In this document: piece by piece, positions 51,949-63,877 of the stretch
How positions within the stretch are numbered: the stretch's first letter is position 1
Layout: each line of letters starts with the position of its first letter
Assembly (NCBI GenBank): GCA_036417435.1
Contig: CM070917.1
Location: 61,912,436 to 61,976,435 of the forward strand
Origin: Inia geoffrensis
Taxonomy: Eukaryota; Chordata; Mammalia; Artiodactyla; Iniidae
Direction: 5' to 3'
DNA: 64,000 nucleotides
Program-made: the position numbers and the translations under genes
Notes under the pieces: model-generated
What the model was told of the DNA's origin: nothing
What the model saw: only the letters and a program-made list of their open reading frames with translations
Databases searched by the model: none

Positions 51949-54116
51949 TCAGAAGGGAGAGTTCATGCCCAGCTTAGTTTCAAACTGCAGTTTCTGTCGC
52001 TTCTGGTAGCGGACCCGGACCCTGGTAGGGCGGGAGATTAAAGTCCAGGTTAGCGCAGACCTCCGGACCAGGGGACGGGCAGGACACCCGAGGAGGAGGG
52101 CGGGACGGCAGTGGGAAGGCAGGGGAACGGTGCCCCAGGAGGTGACGGGCTTAGGGAACACACCCAGGCCCAGAGGGGGCACCCGGCCGGCGGCTCACCG
52201 AATCTCGTGCAGCTTCACGATCTCGTTGGTGACCACGACGAGGACCAGGGAGAGGCAGCCCAGGAGCCACGTCAGCAGAGGCACGTCCTCCAGGCCAAAG
52301 TGGACGTGGCTGTCCCTGTGTGTCCACAGCTGCAGGTCCACTGCTGTCTGGACCACCTGCCCCAGCAACCTGCAGGAGGTGGCAGCCCTGCGTCAGCCGG
52401 GTCTCTTGCTTCCCCCCCTGCTTTTCTCAGCAGGAACAGCTTAAGGAGGGCGCCCTTCAACCTCTGGCCCAAAGCCCGCCCTCAAATCACAGCCCCGCTG
52501 CAGCCTCTCCCCTGCTCCCACCCTCCATCCCAGAGAGACTCACACCACGGGCACGGTCACCGCCCACCAGAGGTTTGTCAAGGGGCTCTTTCTCCACAGG
52601 GGCTTGGTGCGATGCACGTGGGTGATGGAGATGAAGACTGGAGAAAATGGGGTCAGTGGTGGGTGTCAGACTTGGCACGGCCAGAGGCCTGGTCCTCAGG
52701 GTGCCTCACCAGCCCCGGGGAGCCCCTCACCAGTGTGCAGGACAGTCAGGGCGGCAGCGAGCTTCTGAGCTGGCAGCAGCCCGTTGGCGAAGTCGTCAAA
52801 CCAGGCTGGAGCCGCGTCGGCGTGGCTGCCGAAGCAAGGTGTGGGCTCAGCTTCCTCTGGGCCCCGGGGAGGGAAACCAGGGCGGGGGTGTCGGGACGGG
52901 ACCCACCTGGGCAGCATGATGGAGGAGCAGTTGGTGAGGTTACGGACCCGGGAGCCGTCGCAGAAGCTCTGCAGTGTGAAGCCAAAGCAGATGAGGCACG
53001 AGCTGATGGTGAGGCTGAACTTGAGCAAGAAGCAGAGCAGGAAGTAGTGCTGGGTCTGCGGGAAGAGGAGGCCCGTCACCGCGGCGGCAGCCGCCCCTCT
53101 GGCGCACGGATTCAACGGGGTCCTCAGTCAGTGGGCAGGCCCGGGGGATAAGAAGCAAGGATCTTTCCCCGCTCTGTACCACCCCTCCCCCTTGGTCTGG
53201 GGAAGTTCGGATGGAATTCCTCCCCCCCCCACCCCGCCCCACTTCCCTCCCCCAAGGCTCAGCCCCCTCCATACCGGCATTCCTCAGGAAAAGCCCAGGC
53301 TCACAGGGCTCCGCGTTGCTTACCTTCTTAGGAATGGACTGAAGGTTTTTCCCCGTTGCCATAGACATGATGGAGCTATGGGGGGGCTTCCCCAGCAAAG
53401 AGATGCTGAAAAGCAGGAACTTCAGTGAAGGGTGGTGACTGTGACCCTCTGTCCCCCAATTCTCACGTGGGAAGGACTTCGGGAGTCCTGAGAGTGAGGG
53501 CAAGTCTGCTGGGCAGATGGGATAAGACAAGGGAGAGTGCCCCCGGGCCTCCTGTGCCGGAAGTGAGCACTGAGCATGGCTTCCTGAACCTGGGCTCCCG
53601 GGGACACTTGGTGACATCCCAACCCTGCCTGCCTGGGCACGGAAGGGCGGCCCGGCCTCTCACCTGAGCAGAGGGTAGCAAAAGCAGGACAGCCACAGGA
53701 TATCGGTCGTGCTCAGGATTGGCGGCAGCTGGACGAGGCAAGAGAGGAACTGAACCAGGAGAAGCCAGGAAGCACGATGAGATTCTGGCAAAGAGTAAGA
53801 CACTGGGAGCCCCAGGGCTGACTCGCCCTGTGCCCAGACGGAGACTCACGTCCTGGCTGAGAGGAGATTGCGCTGGAGGGGACACTATTCTGCCGGCGGG
53901 GTCATCTCCAAAAGCCCAGGGGGTTCACAGAGGCTCTGGGGGCCCCCCAGGCTTTGCTGCATCCTCCCAGCCTCTCAACCGGCCCTTGAGTGAAGGAGTG
54001 AGCAGGGAGGGGCGATGCCCGTGCTGGCCCCACCTCACCTGGATGACCACGAGAGTGAGCTGGCACTGCAGCAGGAAGAGGAAGCACTTGCGAATGCCGT
54101 AGGTGGCGTGCCGAGC
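51949..54116 (-). CDS. TMEM94: TMEM94 C-terminal membrane-domain exons
   Basis: Eight exons encode six hydrophobic spans: CFLFLLQCQLTLVVIQFLSC, ILWLSCFCYPLLSISLLG, YFLLCFLLKFSLTISSCLIC, AAALTVLHTVFISITHV, WWAVTVPVVLLGQVVQTAV and LLTWLLGCLSLVLVVVTNE. The tail is short, basic and cytosolic (RVRVRYQKRQKLQFETKLG). With the four N-terminal spans this gives the ten of a P-type transporter. Confidence 0.93.
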
Positions 54117-57100
54117 CTAGGGACCGGGAGGGGCAGGCTGTGGTCTCTCTCAGACCCCACAGCTGATAAGCTTCAGCCAAGAGCCAGATGCCCCAAATGT
54201 TCCCGCTAGGGAGGGGCGGAGGCAAACTCAACCGCCTGGGAGAGCTTCGCCTGGAGGTGAACCACCCTTGAGCTCAGGCCAGTCCTGCGTCGCGACTGCC
54301 CACCCCAAGCAGGACCTGCCCCCCTGCCCCCGAGCCCCCCCCCCGCCCCCGCCGAGCCCCCACCTGCTCGATGAGCCGGATGATGCTGATGGTCTCCTCC
54401 TGGCGGAAGGTCAGGGAGCAGGGCAGGCTGTTGAGCTGCCCCGAGAGCTGCAGAGGAGAAAGGCCGTCCGAGGCCTGGACCATGCTGGTGCTGGTGGCGT
54501 AGCCGAAGGTCTCCCAGGAGCAGCGGGACGGGTACAGGGGATCCAGGGCAATGCTGCTCGGCATGGGGGGGAGCAGGCCCATCAGCTGAAGCGTGCCCAG
54601 GCCCCGCCTCCCACGGGACTGAGCAAAGCACCCGCTCCCTCTTCTCCCCGCCAAGTCCAGCCTCCGTGGTCCCGACCAGGGCAAGATCAGTTGTGGGGTC
54701 TCCGGGAGGAAGAGGCTGGCCCCCAGCTCTGGGGTGTCACCCTGACCTGATATCGCTCTGGAGGAAGAGGCAGCTGTTCCGCAGGTTGGCAGAGCTGCCC
54801 AGGCAGCAGGTCACCTCCCCATATTCCTGCATGATCTTGATCATCTCACACATGGCTGAGGGGGCAGAGTCGGGGGGCACGAGAGTCAGGCAGGCGAGCC
54901 CCACGCGGGGTGCTGGGCAGAGAGCCCCAGGACAAAGCAGGAGACAAGGGAAGACAGGTCCCTCTTTGGGACCATGCTGCCCCCAATTTCGTGAACATCG
55001 TATGAATACTGTCACTTCTGACTCCCTAGAACGGGCCACCAAGGCTCCAGCCCGCAAGACCCCCAGCTCCTCCCAGCCCAGCTTCCTCCGCTCCCTGCGT
55101 GGGAAACCAACATCCCTCCGGAGCCCGTGGGGTGCCCACGCACTGGCAGCGCTCCACACAAGGGCCGGGCTGGCCGAGTAGCCGCCACCATGGTACTCAC
55201 TCTCGGGGGTGCAGTCGGTGAAGAGGGGCACGAGCAGGGGCACATTGTCGATGTTCTGCAGGTGGGGCCGCACCTGGTGGATGCCCCGGGGCAGCTTGGC
55301 CTGCAGAGAGCAGAGATGCCAGTTGCCTCAGGGTCCCTCCTCCCTCACTCCTCTGCCCTGGACAAGCCACGGGCCAACCCCAGGGCTCTGGGGACACAGA
55401 CACCCCACCACCACCACATCGTACCCGGTTGCAGTCCTCCAGGAAGCTGGGGAGGTCGCTGTCCGTGGGCTGGAAGCTAATGAGGTCCGAGTGACCCTCC
55501 TCCTCCATTAGGAGGAGCCCTTCCGCATCATCTCGGGACACTGTGGGGACAGAAGCCTGTCCCTCACCTTGGGGTCAGACTTCTGGGGGCCCTTCCTTGC
55601 CTTGCAGATGACGCAAAACTTCCTGTTTCGAGGTGTCCTCCCCCCGCCACCCCGTCGACTGCCGTTGCCGCAGGGAGATCAGAGCCATTTTCCAAGGCAG
55701 GGATCCATGGAGGCTCTTTCTAGTTGTAGCCCCAAGGAAGGGGAATGACCCACACCCGCCTCGTGTCCACACCAAACCTTTGCCCTCACCCTGATTCAGG
55801 TCATCGTGCAGGGATCCAGTGTGGCTAGGACTGGAGGGGGGGATCTCAGAGCCGGGCATGTCACCATTGGGCGTGAGGGAGATGTGACAATTCCAGCCCG
55901 TCTCCAGGCCCATCTTTTCTGCAAACACCTGCACCGGGCAGATGGCAATGAACAGATGGGCCCAAAGGGCCGTGGGGAAAAGGGTCAGTGGGAGCAGTGT
56001 GGGGGGCTCCCCCACCTTGCTTTTGAGCTCATCCTCCAGAGAGAAGTAGACAAAGCGGATGCAGGCGTTGACCAGCCCGTCGATGAGGCGCACGATGTCC
56101 AGCCGGGCCTGGTACTGGGAGGACACCATGCCCATGAAGATCTGCCCGCTCAGGGCCTGCATGCAGTCTTCCTTCTCCAGCACCTCCCCGATCCCTTCTT
56201 CAGGAGGCGCAAGGCACACAGCCCGGCCAGGACACAGCCCAGACAGGACACCCAGGAACCGGCAGATTGCAGGAGGCAGCCCGGGGCCACACATGCAGAT
56301 GCCATGCCCAAATCAATAAGCACGTGGGCCCCAGGGGACCATACACGCAGCCACACACATGCACAACCAAGACATAAAGAAGCCAACAGACACAGGGGAA
56401 AAGACAAGGAAAGGTACTCATCAGTCAGGTGACAATCCCTGGTCCAGGGCTAGGGGGCGGGCCCCACCCTCAGCAATGGCTTCAGTTCATGGTCTCTGGG
56501 GTCATGAGACCCCAGAAGGCTGTGTGTTTGGCGCAGTGGGGGCGGGGTGGGTGGAGCTCTGAGTCCCTCCGCTCCAGCAGGCTTTGTGACCCGGTCCTCT
56601 GTCTGACTCAAATAAGTCTAATGCTCTATACACGCTACTGCTTTATAACCTTCAAAGAAAGCACTTTGCTGTATATCATCCCACTGGAGCGGCACAATGA
56701 ACCCGTGAGCAGGGCATACAAAGCACCTGGTTATAGATGAGAATAAGGGACTCGCCCATGTCACCAGACAGTGAGAGCCACCGCGGTGTTCCAGGTCCAG
56801 TGCTGCCTGCTGTCCCCTCTGCTACGATCTGGTCCAGGCCGCTGGAAAACCTCCCGGCCCCCGGCCCCCGGGGACAGGGCCCACAGTACCGTCTGAGCTC
56901 CAGCTGCCGCGGCGGGCACTCAGCTTCATGGGAATGGTGCTGGGCAGCTCGCACGTGGTGAAGATGCTGCTCTGGCCGGGCGCCTGCACCAGCTCGATGC
57001 ACTTGCCGTTGAGCTGGGACGACAGGGCACAGCTCATGGGCTTGTAGGCGAAGGCAGAGCAGTAACCAGACAGGCAGGCTCGCTGGTAGAAATCCAGCAC

Positions 57101-60100
57101 TTTCTTTCTGCCGGGGAACCGGGGTGGAAGTGAGGTGAGTGGTCCTGGGATGCCCCACCCCTGGGAGCCGGGCAGGCGAACCACCAGAGCTGACTGCTCC
57201 CACCCCTGTCATCTGCTTCCTTACCTACCTGTCGGAACCCGAAAGAGGGTAGATGTCAGCTCCGTCCCAGAAGTCTGTGCAGGCCTCCAAGACCACGTCG
57301 GCCGTGCCGTGGGACAGCATCTGTTCTGTGCCTGAGGGCAGTGGCGGGGAGAGGAAGGCCAAGCCATGAGTGCCCAAGCCACCTCACCTCCGGGGACATA
57401 CTGCCACCCTTGGGAAGGGCACTAAAGGAGCCCCTGGGGGATGGGAACTCCCCAGGCCTCATGGCAGCAAACCTGTCGGCAAGGCCACTGGGTGCATAAC
57501 GCAGGCTCTAAGCTGCCGGTCCTCCAGACAGTCCCATCATCTGTGGCCACCACCATCCCAGCCCCCGTCCCCGAAGCCAATCTCTGCCACGTTTGAGATC
57601 TCGGCAAGAATCTAATGCTCGTCGGCCCAGCGCTCCCTAAAAAAAGACACCCTAAAAAGAGCCCCGCCCCGCCCAGCTCCTGGGAGGTTTGGCCTGATGC
57701 GGGCGGAGCCGGGGAGGCTCACTGGTGGTGGTGTCCTTGGTGAAGAGGCTGATCATGTGGCTGAGTGGGGGGCGCCGCTTGGTGACACAGGAGAGCCTCC
57801 CCAGCGAGGTCTCCTTCATGGTCTCGGCACTGGGGAGGCGGTAGAGCGCAAGGTGGTTCCCCTGCTTGAAGAGCTCCTTGGCCCCGGGAGTGAAGCCTGC
57901 AGGACGAGGGATGGCACGGGGCCTCTGGGAGGAAGCCCACCCCCACACGCCACCCTCCCTGGCGGGGAGGGAACCCCAGTCCGGCTGGGCGGCTTCCCTC
58001 CACGCGTCCATCCCGCAGGCAGTTATCTTCCCGGGTGAGGACGCGCCGTCAAGCGGCGGTGCCTGGTTAAAGGGGATGATCAGGGAATTCCCTGGCGGTC
58101 CAGCGGCTAGGACTCTGCGTTCTCATGGCTGAGGGCCCGGGTTCAATCCCTGGTCGGGGAACTAAAATCCCACAAGCCTCGTGGCATGGCCCCAAAAAAC
58201 AAAGGGGGTCTATCAGAAGCCCAAAGGGTTGCTGGTGCTCTTGACCAAGGCCAGGCCCGGGCCTGGCATGTTTGGACCCGGGGGCCCAGGCTCTTGGAAG
58301 AGGCTGGCAGCTAGCCCAGCCGCCACCCCTGAGGTGGCCGCGTACCAATGAGGCGGGCGAGCTCGCAGAGACCCCAGGGCACGTGCACGGGCAGCACGGT
58401 GCTGTGGCTCTCCTGTAGGGCGATGTTGCACAGGTGGTCTGAGAAGCGGCATAGCCGCTCGGTGACGCTGGCGTCGCACAGGTTCAGCAGCACGTTGAGG
58501 CCCAGGGGTTTGAGGGAGGTGAGGTGGAGCTGCCAGTTGGAGTCATCGAACTGGATGCAGGAGGGATTCTGCTGGTCCTGGGACAGGCTCAGCATCTCCA
58601 GGTGGTAGTCACACACGAAGTCCTCGGCTTCATAGGGCTCGCCCTCCAGCCCGTGCTGGGTCTGGAGGAAACGTGGAGGGGAAGAGGGGCCTCAGGCTGG
58701 GAGGGATGCACCGGGTGCCCCTGAGAGAAGGCACCGCCTCCCGGCAGGGCGTGCTCATGCTCACGCTCTCCCATCCCTCTCGAAACCCCTTCCCTGTCCT
58801 TCCCGGCTCCTGGCTGCTTCTAGGATCTGTGCCCAACAACACTGTCACCAGCTCAAGAGGAGGGTGTCCAGGCCAAGCAAGAAACGACGAAGCACCTTTC
58901 TCAGCCAGGGGAAACATTTTCAAAAGGAGACACTGGCTTTCTGTCTTTTGTACTGTTTTTGTTGTTTTTGGCCTAGTGGCATGTAGGATCTTGGCTCGAT
59001 GGAACCCACGACCCCTGCAGTGGAAGTGCTGGAACCACTGGACCACCAGGGAAGTCCCGGCTCTCTGTCTCTTGAAGGTTGTGATTAGGAGGAAGGGCCT
59101 TGCCCCAACCAATTACCACCATCAGAGAAACACTGAAAATGGGGAAGGGCCTACTTCACGGAAAAGCCGTGGGCGAGGCCTCAGGAGGTCCGAGAACAGA
59201 GGCCAAGACGGCTGTGCTTCGGGCTCCATCCGTCCAGGCCGGGCTGCACCCCTGTGGCCTCTTCGGCGGGGGAGGCCAGGACGCCCTGCGGCTGACAAGC
59301 GGGCTGCTCTCCGCCCTCTCCCCTCACCTTGCCGGGGTCTTCTTCACCGCCCTCTGTGTCCCTGCTGAAGCTCACGCTGGAGCCGGACAGGTGTTTGCTG
59401 CGGCCATGAGCTCTGTGGTGAGAGGAGGGCTCGGGGGCCTTGGGGCCATCACCTGGCCAGTTGCCGCGCTCCTGCTCATTGGAAAGGTGCAGGGTAGGGT
59501 TCAGGGAGCCGGCCAGGAGGGCATCTCGTTCACGGGGCTGAGGAGAGCAAGGAGCACAGGCCTCGGACCGGTGTCCAGACAGCTGCCACGGGCCAGTGAG
59601 GCAGGGCTGTTTCGTCCCCTCAGGGCGTCATCTCCGAAGCAGATCCTGAGGCCTGAGCCCTCCCCCGACCCCGCTCCTCGCCTCGCCCTCCCTGAGGCTA
59701 CCAGCCGGGCCCAGGCCATACCTCCTCCTCCACCTCAGGATGGCAAAAGGAGCGCGTGGACAGGTCATCCGTTAGGTCCTCGTGGCTGCTGTGCGGGGGC
59801 TCCACCTTTCCGCTGAAGAACAGCACGGTCTCCGGGCTGGGGTTGGGCCAGGACAGGATCCCCTGTTTGTCCACACAGCACAGGACCTGCAGGGAGAGAA
59901 GAGGACCGGGAAGGGGCCTTGGAGGTCCCCAAGCCTCCAGGGGCCTCTTAAGTGACCAGACACGGCCAGAGAGCAGCCTGTCGAGGCCAGGTCCTCCCAC
60001 GGGGCCTCCCTCACCGTGACGGAGCCCAGGCTGTGCAGCAGGCTGGAGCTGTGGCTCAGCGTAGGAGACGTCCCCTGGATCACCCGCAGGAAGTGGCCCC

Positions 60101-63100
60101 AGATGCAGCGCAGCATCTCCTGAGGGCAGAGACAAAGCCCGCGAGGCTGGCTGGGGCTTGGCCGTATTTCCCTGGAGATGGCCTCTGGGGCCGACAGAGG
60201 AAATGGTCCGGGAGCAGCAGGAAGTTGGCTGGAAAGGTCTGTGCCCAGCACGGCAGTGACACATTGCCCACGTGGGACGGGTGGACTGAGGGGCTCCAGG
60301 AGCCCGTGGGAGGCTCAAAGGCCATAAAGTAGGGGACTCCCAGGGTTCCAGCTGGGGCCCTAGGGAGCGTGGCTGGGGGTACGGGGCCTGGAGCAGAATC
60401 CATCCTGCGTGAGTGTACCTGAGAGGAGACGGCTTCAGTATAGCTGCTCAGAGTGTCCTCCGAGAACTTGGCCAGCTGTGCGGAGAAGAGGGTGTGAGCC
60501 TCGGGGAGGAAACTGCCAGCCTCTCACAGGCCTCCGAGCTGGCGGGTGGGGCCTCGTGCCAGCAAGGCTCCCAACGCCTTTGGTGTAGGACTCCTGGGCA
60601 GCCCTTGAATCCCCCATCTGCTGACAGCCCGGGTGGACACTCAGCCGCCCCTGGGGCCTGGTCTGGAGACCCTTCTGGCTGGAGAGGACAAAGCCCTCAG
60701 AGAGCTGCCCAGGCCCTGCCTGTCGCTGGGCCACGGGGTAGGGGTGGGGCTGGACTTCTGCCCTGTCTGCTGGGGCACAGCCGACTCTTTTCATTCCTGT
60801 CTTTGGTTCTTTTTGCACTGTCCCCCGACCCCCACCCGCCCCGATGCCTCGGAACAACCTACCAGGGAGCTGGGGGAAGCCTTGCTCATCTGGGCCAGGA
60901 CACGGGCTTCTCCACAGGCAGTTGCCAGGACCCAGAGCACAGGGAAGAGCAAGGGGAGGATGGGCAGGACGCCATTCACCTGGGAAGGAGCGAGCCACAC
61001 AGGCTCCCTGAGATGTGCTGGCGGCCAGATGGAGGGAAGGGCTTCCCCGGCCCTGGGGCCCTCCCCTGAGTAAAAAGGACTGCTAGGGGCAGGAAGCGAG
61101 GAAGGGAAGCAGGCGCTCTGAAGCTAAGCCTAAGAGACCCCTGGGCTGCAGAGAGGGAGGGGCAGTCAGGGCACCACGAGGGGACGCAGTCTCAGGGGAA
61201 AGAGGAAAGCGCCACAGAGAGAAGAGGGCGGTCGTCACCTGCAGCTGGAGGAGGGTGTACTGCCAGGTCGTGACACCAGGGGCATTCAGCATGAAGCGCA
61301 GGGCGTTGGTGATGAGGAAGCCAGCCTGTCGGGAACAGGAGAGACGCTGCCTTATCCCCCACAGAGAGGGACCCAGGCTCTAAGGCTCCCCATCTTCTGC
61401 CCACTCACAGCCCCGCCCCCGGCACTGGCCGGCTCACGCTGGGACCCTCTAGTCTTCACTCACACGCTCGTCCGAGTCTGGCCCCCAGGCTCCCCCATTT
61501 CCTGGCCCTCCCCCTGCCCTGTGCGGCCCCGCCTCACGCACCAGGACCACGGGCACCGCGTAGTGCAGCATCACTGACTGCACCGTGAACCTCTCGTTGT
61601 CCAGAGCGGTGACTGGGCGGGACAGGGCCATGTCCAGGCACCACCTGCAGAAAGAGGTGATACCACACTCGGGCAAGCCCTGCTCAGGGGAGAGGCCAGA
61701 AGCCCACCCCTTCACCTAGCATCACTGGGTCCTGCAATTCCCTCCTATTCCCTGGCCCCGGGCGAGTGGCCTCCTGGTCACTGTGGCCAGTGGCTCGTGG
61801 CAGCCTCTGAAGCTGCCCCCTCGGAGTTCAGACTGAGAGGGGGTCAATCACCCAGTCGAAGAATTCTCACAAGACACTAAAGAGAAGACCCTCCGGAGAT
61901 GCCTGCGCTAAGGGACCTCAGTATGGACAAGGCGCCTTCCTGTCCCAGGCCCCACCACGCCCCCTGCTCACAGGAGGCACCGGGAGGCCGAGAAGTCGGG
62001 GCACAGGAGGAAGGCCGGGCGGCGCCCTCACCTGACGCTGTCAATCACGGGGGCCTCGAGGACACGGAAGAGCCGGTGCTGCTGGGGGTTCTGTGGCCCT
62101 TTCTTCACTTCTCCCCGGGGGGAGGGGGGCGGAGAGAAAGGTGGAAACAGGTCTCCCGGCTCCAAGACGATGTGCTCATCATCCTGCCAGCGACGAAGAG
62201 GAGGAGGTTGAGGGTAATTAATGGGTTCCATGGAAGCCACTCTTCCTTGACCATTCTAGCTAAGTGGAGACATCTCATTGGGTTAGGGACCATCAGTTAG
62301 CAAGGAGTCAGTTAGGGTAGGGCCTGGGGGACTGGATTCCTAGCAGCTTGAGGATCAGACAGAAGAAAGAACAGGACAAAGAGAAAGATGTTCCAGCTTT
62401 TCTCCATTCTCCTGGAGCCCTTGCCAAGAAACCCATGAGCTGGGCTGGAAGCATCAGGATTAAGCCCAGGGACCCTCCCACCATTGCCGGTGGACACGCC
62501 CACAGCATTTCCAGGGAAGGAGAAAAGCCTCCAGCTACCTTGATCCCCCTCAGAGAAGCAAACGATTCTTGGCCAGGCCTCAGAGCTATGATGTCTCCTT
62601 CTACCAACAGGCTAACTGGCAGGTTGACCAGATGTCCATCTCTGTAGGCCCAGTGTAGGGACCAGGATGGTGCAAAGGGCATGTGGAGGTCTGGGTACAT
62701 GGCATCTAGCCACTTGATCTCCTTGCCATCCCTGAGGGCATCTGATGAGAATGGAAAGAGGGAAACAGCCTCACCCACTGGATCCACACACCAGCCAGAT
62801 CCAACGCACAGCTATGAAGCTGGGTCTGCTCTTCTCCCTTCCCCAGATGGCCTGCATCAACCCACGCCGCTCATTCCAACACTTCCCCTCTACGAGGTCA
62901 CCTCCCCACCACCCCAGCGCGGGCACTTGCACCTCCTCGGAACACCCGAAGGTCCTATTCTTTGTACCCCCCTTCCATTCAAATACATTTTGCTAACTTT
63001 GCTAAGGGCTTTGAGGGGTGTGCTGAGCTTCCTGAGGGGTACAAACGTCAAAGATTAAGCCGATTTGGTCCCTGGCTTTGAGGAGCCATTGGCCTTCCTG

Positions 63101-63877
63101 CCCGCCCCAGGCCACTGCCTGGGTACCCATAGCCGTCCCACGGCTCTCGCTGCACCACTGAGAAGAAAGCAGGGCATCCTTATCCCCTGAATGCTGACCG
63201 CAGACAACGCCCATGTGCTGGGGCTCCTGGCTGGGGCTCGGGACGGGAGCTCCAGGGCTCTGACACATCCCAGGGCACCTTTTCCCATCTGACTCGCCTG
63301 CCCCTTGGCCTCACCTTGGATTTGGTCAATGATCCCTCGGAGCCTCCGTTCTACCTCGCGGCGCTTCAGGCGATCTTGCCGCCCAATGAGGACGAGGTTG
63401 AGGAGCAGCAAGAGGAAGAGCGCAGAGGCGTTCACCAGCTCCACCCCGTGGCTGGCAGGGAGAAGAGGGGGCACTGGCGGGGGGCGCAGGCCGGGGGGTC
63501 TCCAGCCCAGCCAACCCAGGGCCCCACACTCCCCTCCCCAGTCCCTTCTGAAAAGAGTGTCTCCTTCTGGTTCTGACACCAGCCGGCCAAGGGACTGTGG
63601 ATCCCTACGCGACCCAGGCGCTGACTCTGGGGGCAGCTCCCCTCTCCCCGGGATGTCCCAGGCGGGTGTGGAGGCGGGAGGGGGACAAGCCCAGACCCTG
63701 CGCTGCGAGAGGTGGGAAGGAGCCCCTCCCAGGGCCTCGGGCCACGTACCTGCCAGCCGGCTGGCCCCCGTAACAGCCCAGCAGCAGCAGCACGGCCAGG
63801 AGCATGAGCGAGGCGCCAGGCCAGTGGAAACAGGAGCAGCGGTTACTGTGGTGCAGGAAGCTGCTTCTCCACAGCTC
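51949..63877 (-). CDS. TMEM94: TMEM94 (KIAA0195), P-type-ATPase-like ER membrane protein, lacks only the first exon(s)
   Basis: Ten-pass membrane protein related to P-type ATPases, reported as an ER magnesium transporter (ERMA). Exons, 5' to 3' on minus: 63750-63877, 63315-63451, 62539-62741, 62032-62183, 61542-61644, 61239-61325, 60863-60979, 60419-60475, 60015-60119, 59722-59886, 59328-59537, 58346-58661, 57723-57896, 57229-57331, 56890-57107, 56016-56197, 55790-55928, 55425-55540, 55201-55300, 54747-54855, 54364-54553, 54039-54116, 53664-53749, 53324-53405, 52907-53055, 52731-52825, 52544-52637, 52199-52369, 51949-52021. They total 3,939 bases, 1,312 codons plus TGA at 51951-51949; human is about 1,356 residues, so roughly 45 N-terminal residues lie past 64,000. 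All junction phases agree. It ends RQKLQFETKLGMNSPF. The signature aspartate motif reads VDKQGIL rather than DKTGT. Confidence 0.97.
54364..59537 (-). CDS. TMEM94: TMEM94 large cytosolic region exons
   Basis: Eleven exons between 59537 and 54364 encode the long cytosolic loop. Recognised pieces are RERDALLAGSLNPTLHLSNE, FVCDYHLEMLSLSQDQQNPS, CVTKRRPPLSHMISLFTKDT, KVLDFYQRACLSGYCSAFAY, LIDGLVNACIRFVYFSLEDE and MCEMIKIMQEYGEVTCCLGS. The last two resemble the P-domain motif region where 'aGI+vvmiTGD' and 'VGDGxND' normally occur, but those catalytic signatures are not recognisable. CHR SINEs sit in two introns here (58,083-58,200 and 58,945-59,058). Confidence 0.93.
56198..56889. other. TMEM94 intron
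   Basis: Around 56,600-56,760 'ttataaccttcaaagaaagc' and 'gaacccgtgagcagggcata' may be a decayed MIR. The rest is unique. No extra exon is required by phase. Confidence 0.5.
58083..58200 (+). mobile_element. CHR-2-like SINE in TMEM94 intron
   Basis: 'gggaattccctggcggtcca', 'gggttcaatccctggtcggg', 'gcatggccccaaaaaac'. It is in the opposite orientation to TMEM94, in the intron between exons 57723-57896 and 58346-58661. Confidence 0.88.
58662..59327. other. TMEM94 intron with SINE
   Basis: Holds the diverged CHR-2-like SINE at 58,945-59,058 and otherwise unique sequence. Open frames crossing into 59,816 on plus are antisense shadows of TMEM94 exons. Confidence 0.6.
58945..59058 (-). mobile_element. 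CHR-2-like SINE in TMEM94 intron
   Basis: Reverse complement: 'gggacttccctggtggtcca', then a degenerate body with 'gtgggttccatcgagcc' and a plus-strand gttgtttttggcc tail. It is diverged, so older than the other copies. Confidence 0.8.
59722..60119 (-). CDS. TMEM94: TMEM94 degenerate phosphorylation-site exons
   Basis: Exon 60015-60119 (MLRCIWGHFLRVIQGTSPTL) leads into exon 59722-59886, which begins VLCCVDKQGILSWPNPSPET. In canonical P-type ATPases this position is CSDKTGTLT. The aspartate and lysine remain, but T-G-T is replaced by Q-G-I. The exon end is ambiguous: donor 'GAG|GTATGG' after 59722 adds VEEE, while 'GAG|GTGGAG' after 59734 would not. Both keep the frame. Confidence 0.9.
60863..61644 (-). 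CDS. TMEM94: TMEM94 exons for membrane segments 3-4
   Basis: Three exons (61542-61644, 61239-61325, 60863-60979) encode two spans. The first runs through VMLHYAVPVVLAGFLITNAL. The second is VNGVLPILPLLFPVLWVLAT and contains two prolines about where P-type ATPases have the M4 unwound PxxP. The cytosolic stretch ARVLAQMSKASPSS follows and leads towards the phosphorylation domain. Confidence 0.92.
62032..62741 (-). CDS. TMEM94: TMEM94 actuator-like domain exons
   Basis: Exon 62539-62741 carries LPVSLLVEGDIIALRPGQES, which resembles the 'VxGDIVxLxxGD' strand of P-type ATPase actuator domains. The canonical TGES loop is not present in recognisable form. Exon 62032-62183 continues with DDEHIVLEPGDLFPPFSPPP and a proline-rich loop. 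Confidence 0.9.
63315..63877 (-). CDS. TMEM94: TMEM94 exons for membrane segments 1-2
   Basis: The first visible exon (63750-63877) reads SSFLHHSNRCSCFHWPGASL and then a hydrophobic run LMLLAVLLLLG. The next (63315-63451) adds a second span, ASALFLLLLLNLVLIG, followed by a basic stretch RQDRLKRREVERRLRG that should face the cytosol. This is the N-terminal hairpin of the P-type-like core. Confidence 0.93.

Larger units (their letters stand above)
60120..63314. other. TMEM94 introns of the 5' half, no further gene
   Basis: The introns 60120-60418, 60476-60862, 61645-62031, 62184-62538 and 62742-63314 are each 300-570 bases of GC-rich unique sequence. No clear interspersed repeat, RNA gene or alternative exon was recognised in them. 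Confidence 0.5.

Noticed and set aside
59100..59816. 238-codon plus-strand frame
   Set aside because: It is antisense to two TMEM94 exons and their introns, a composition shadow.
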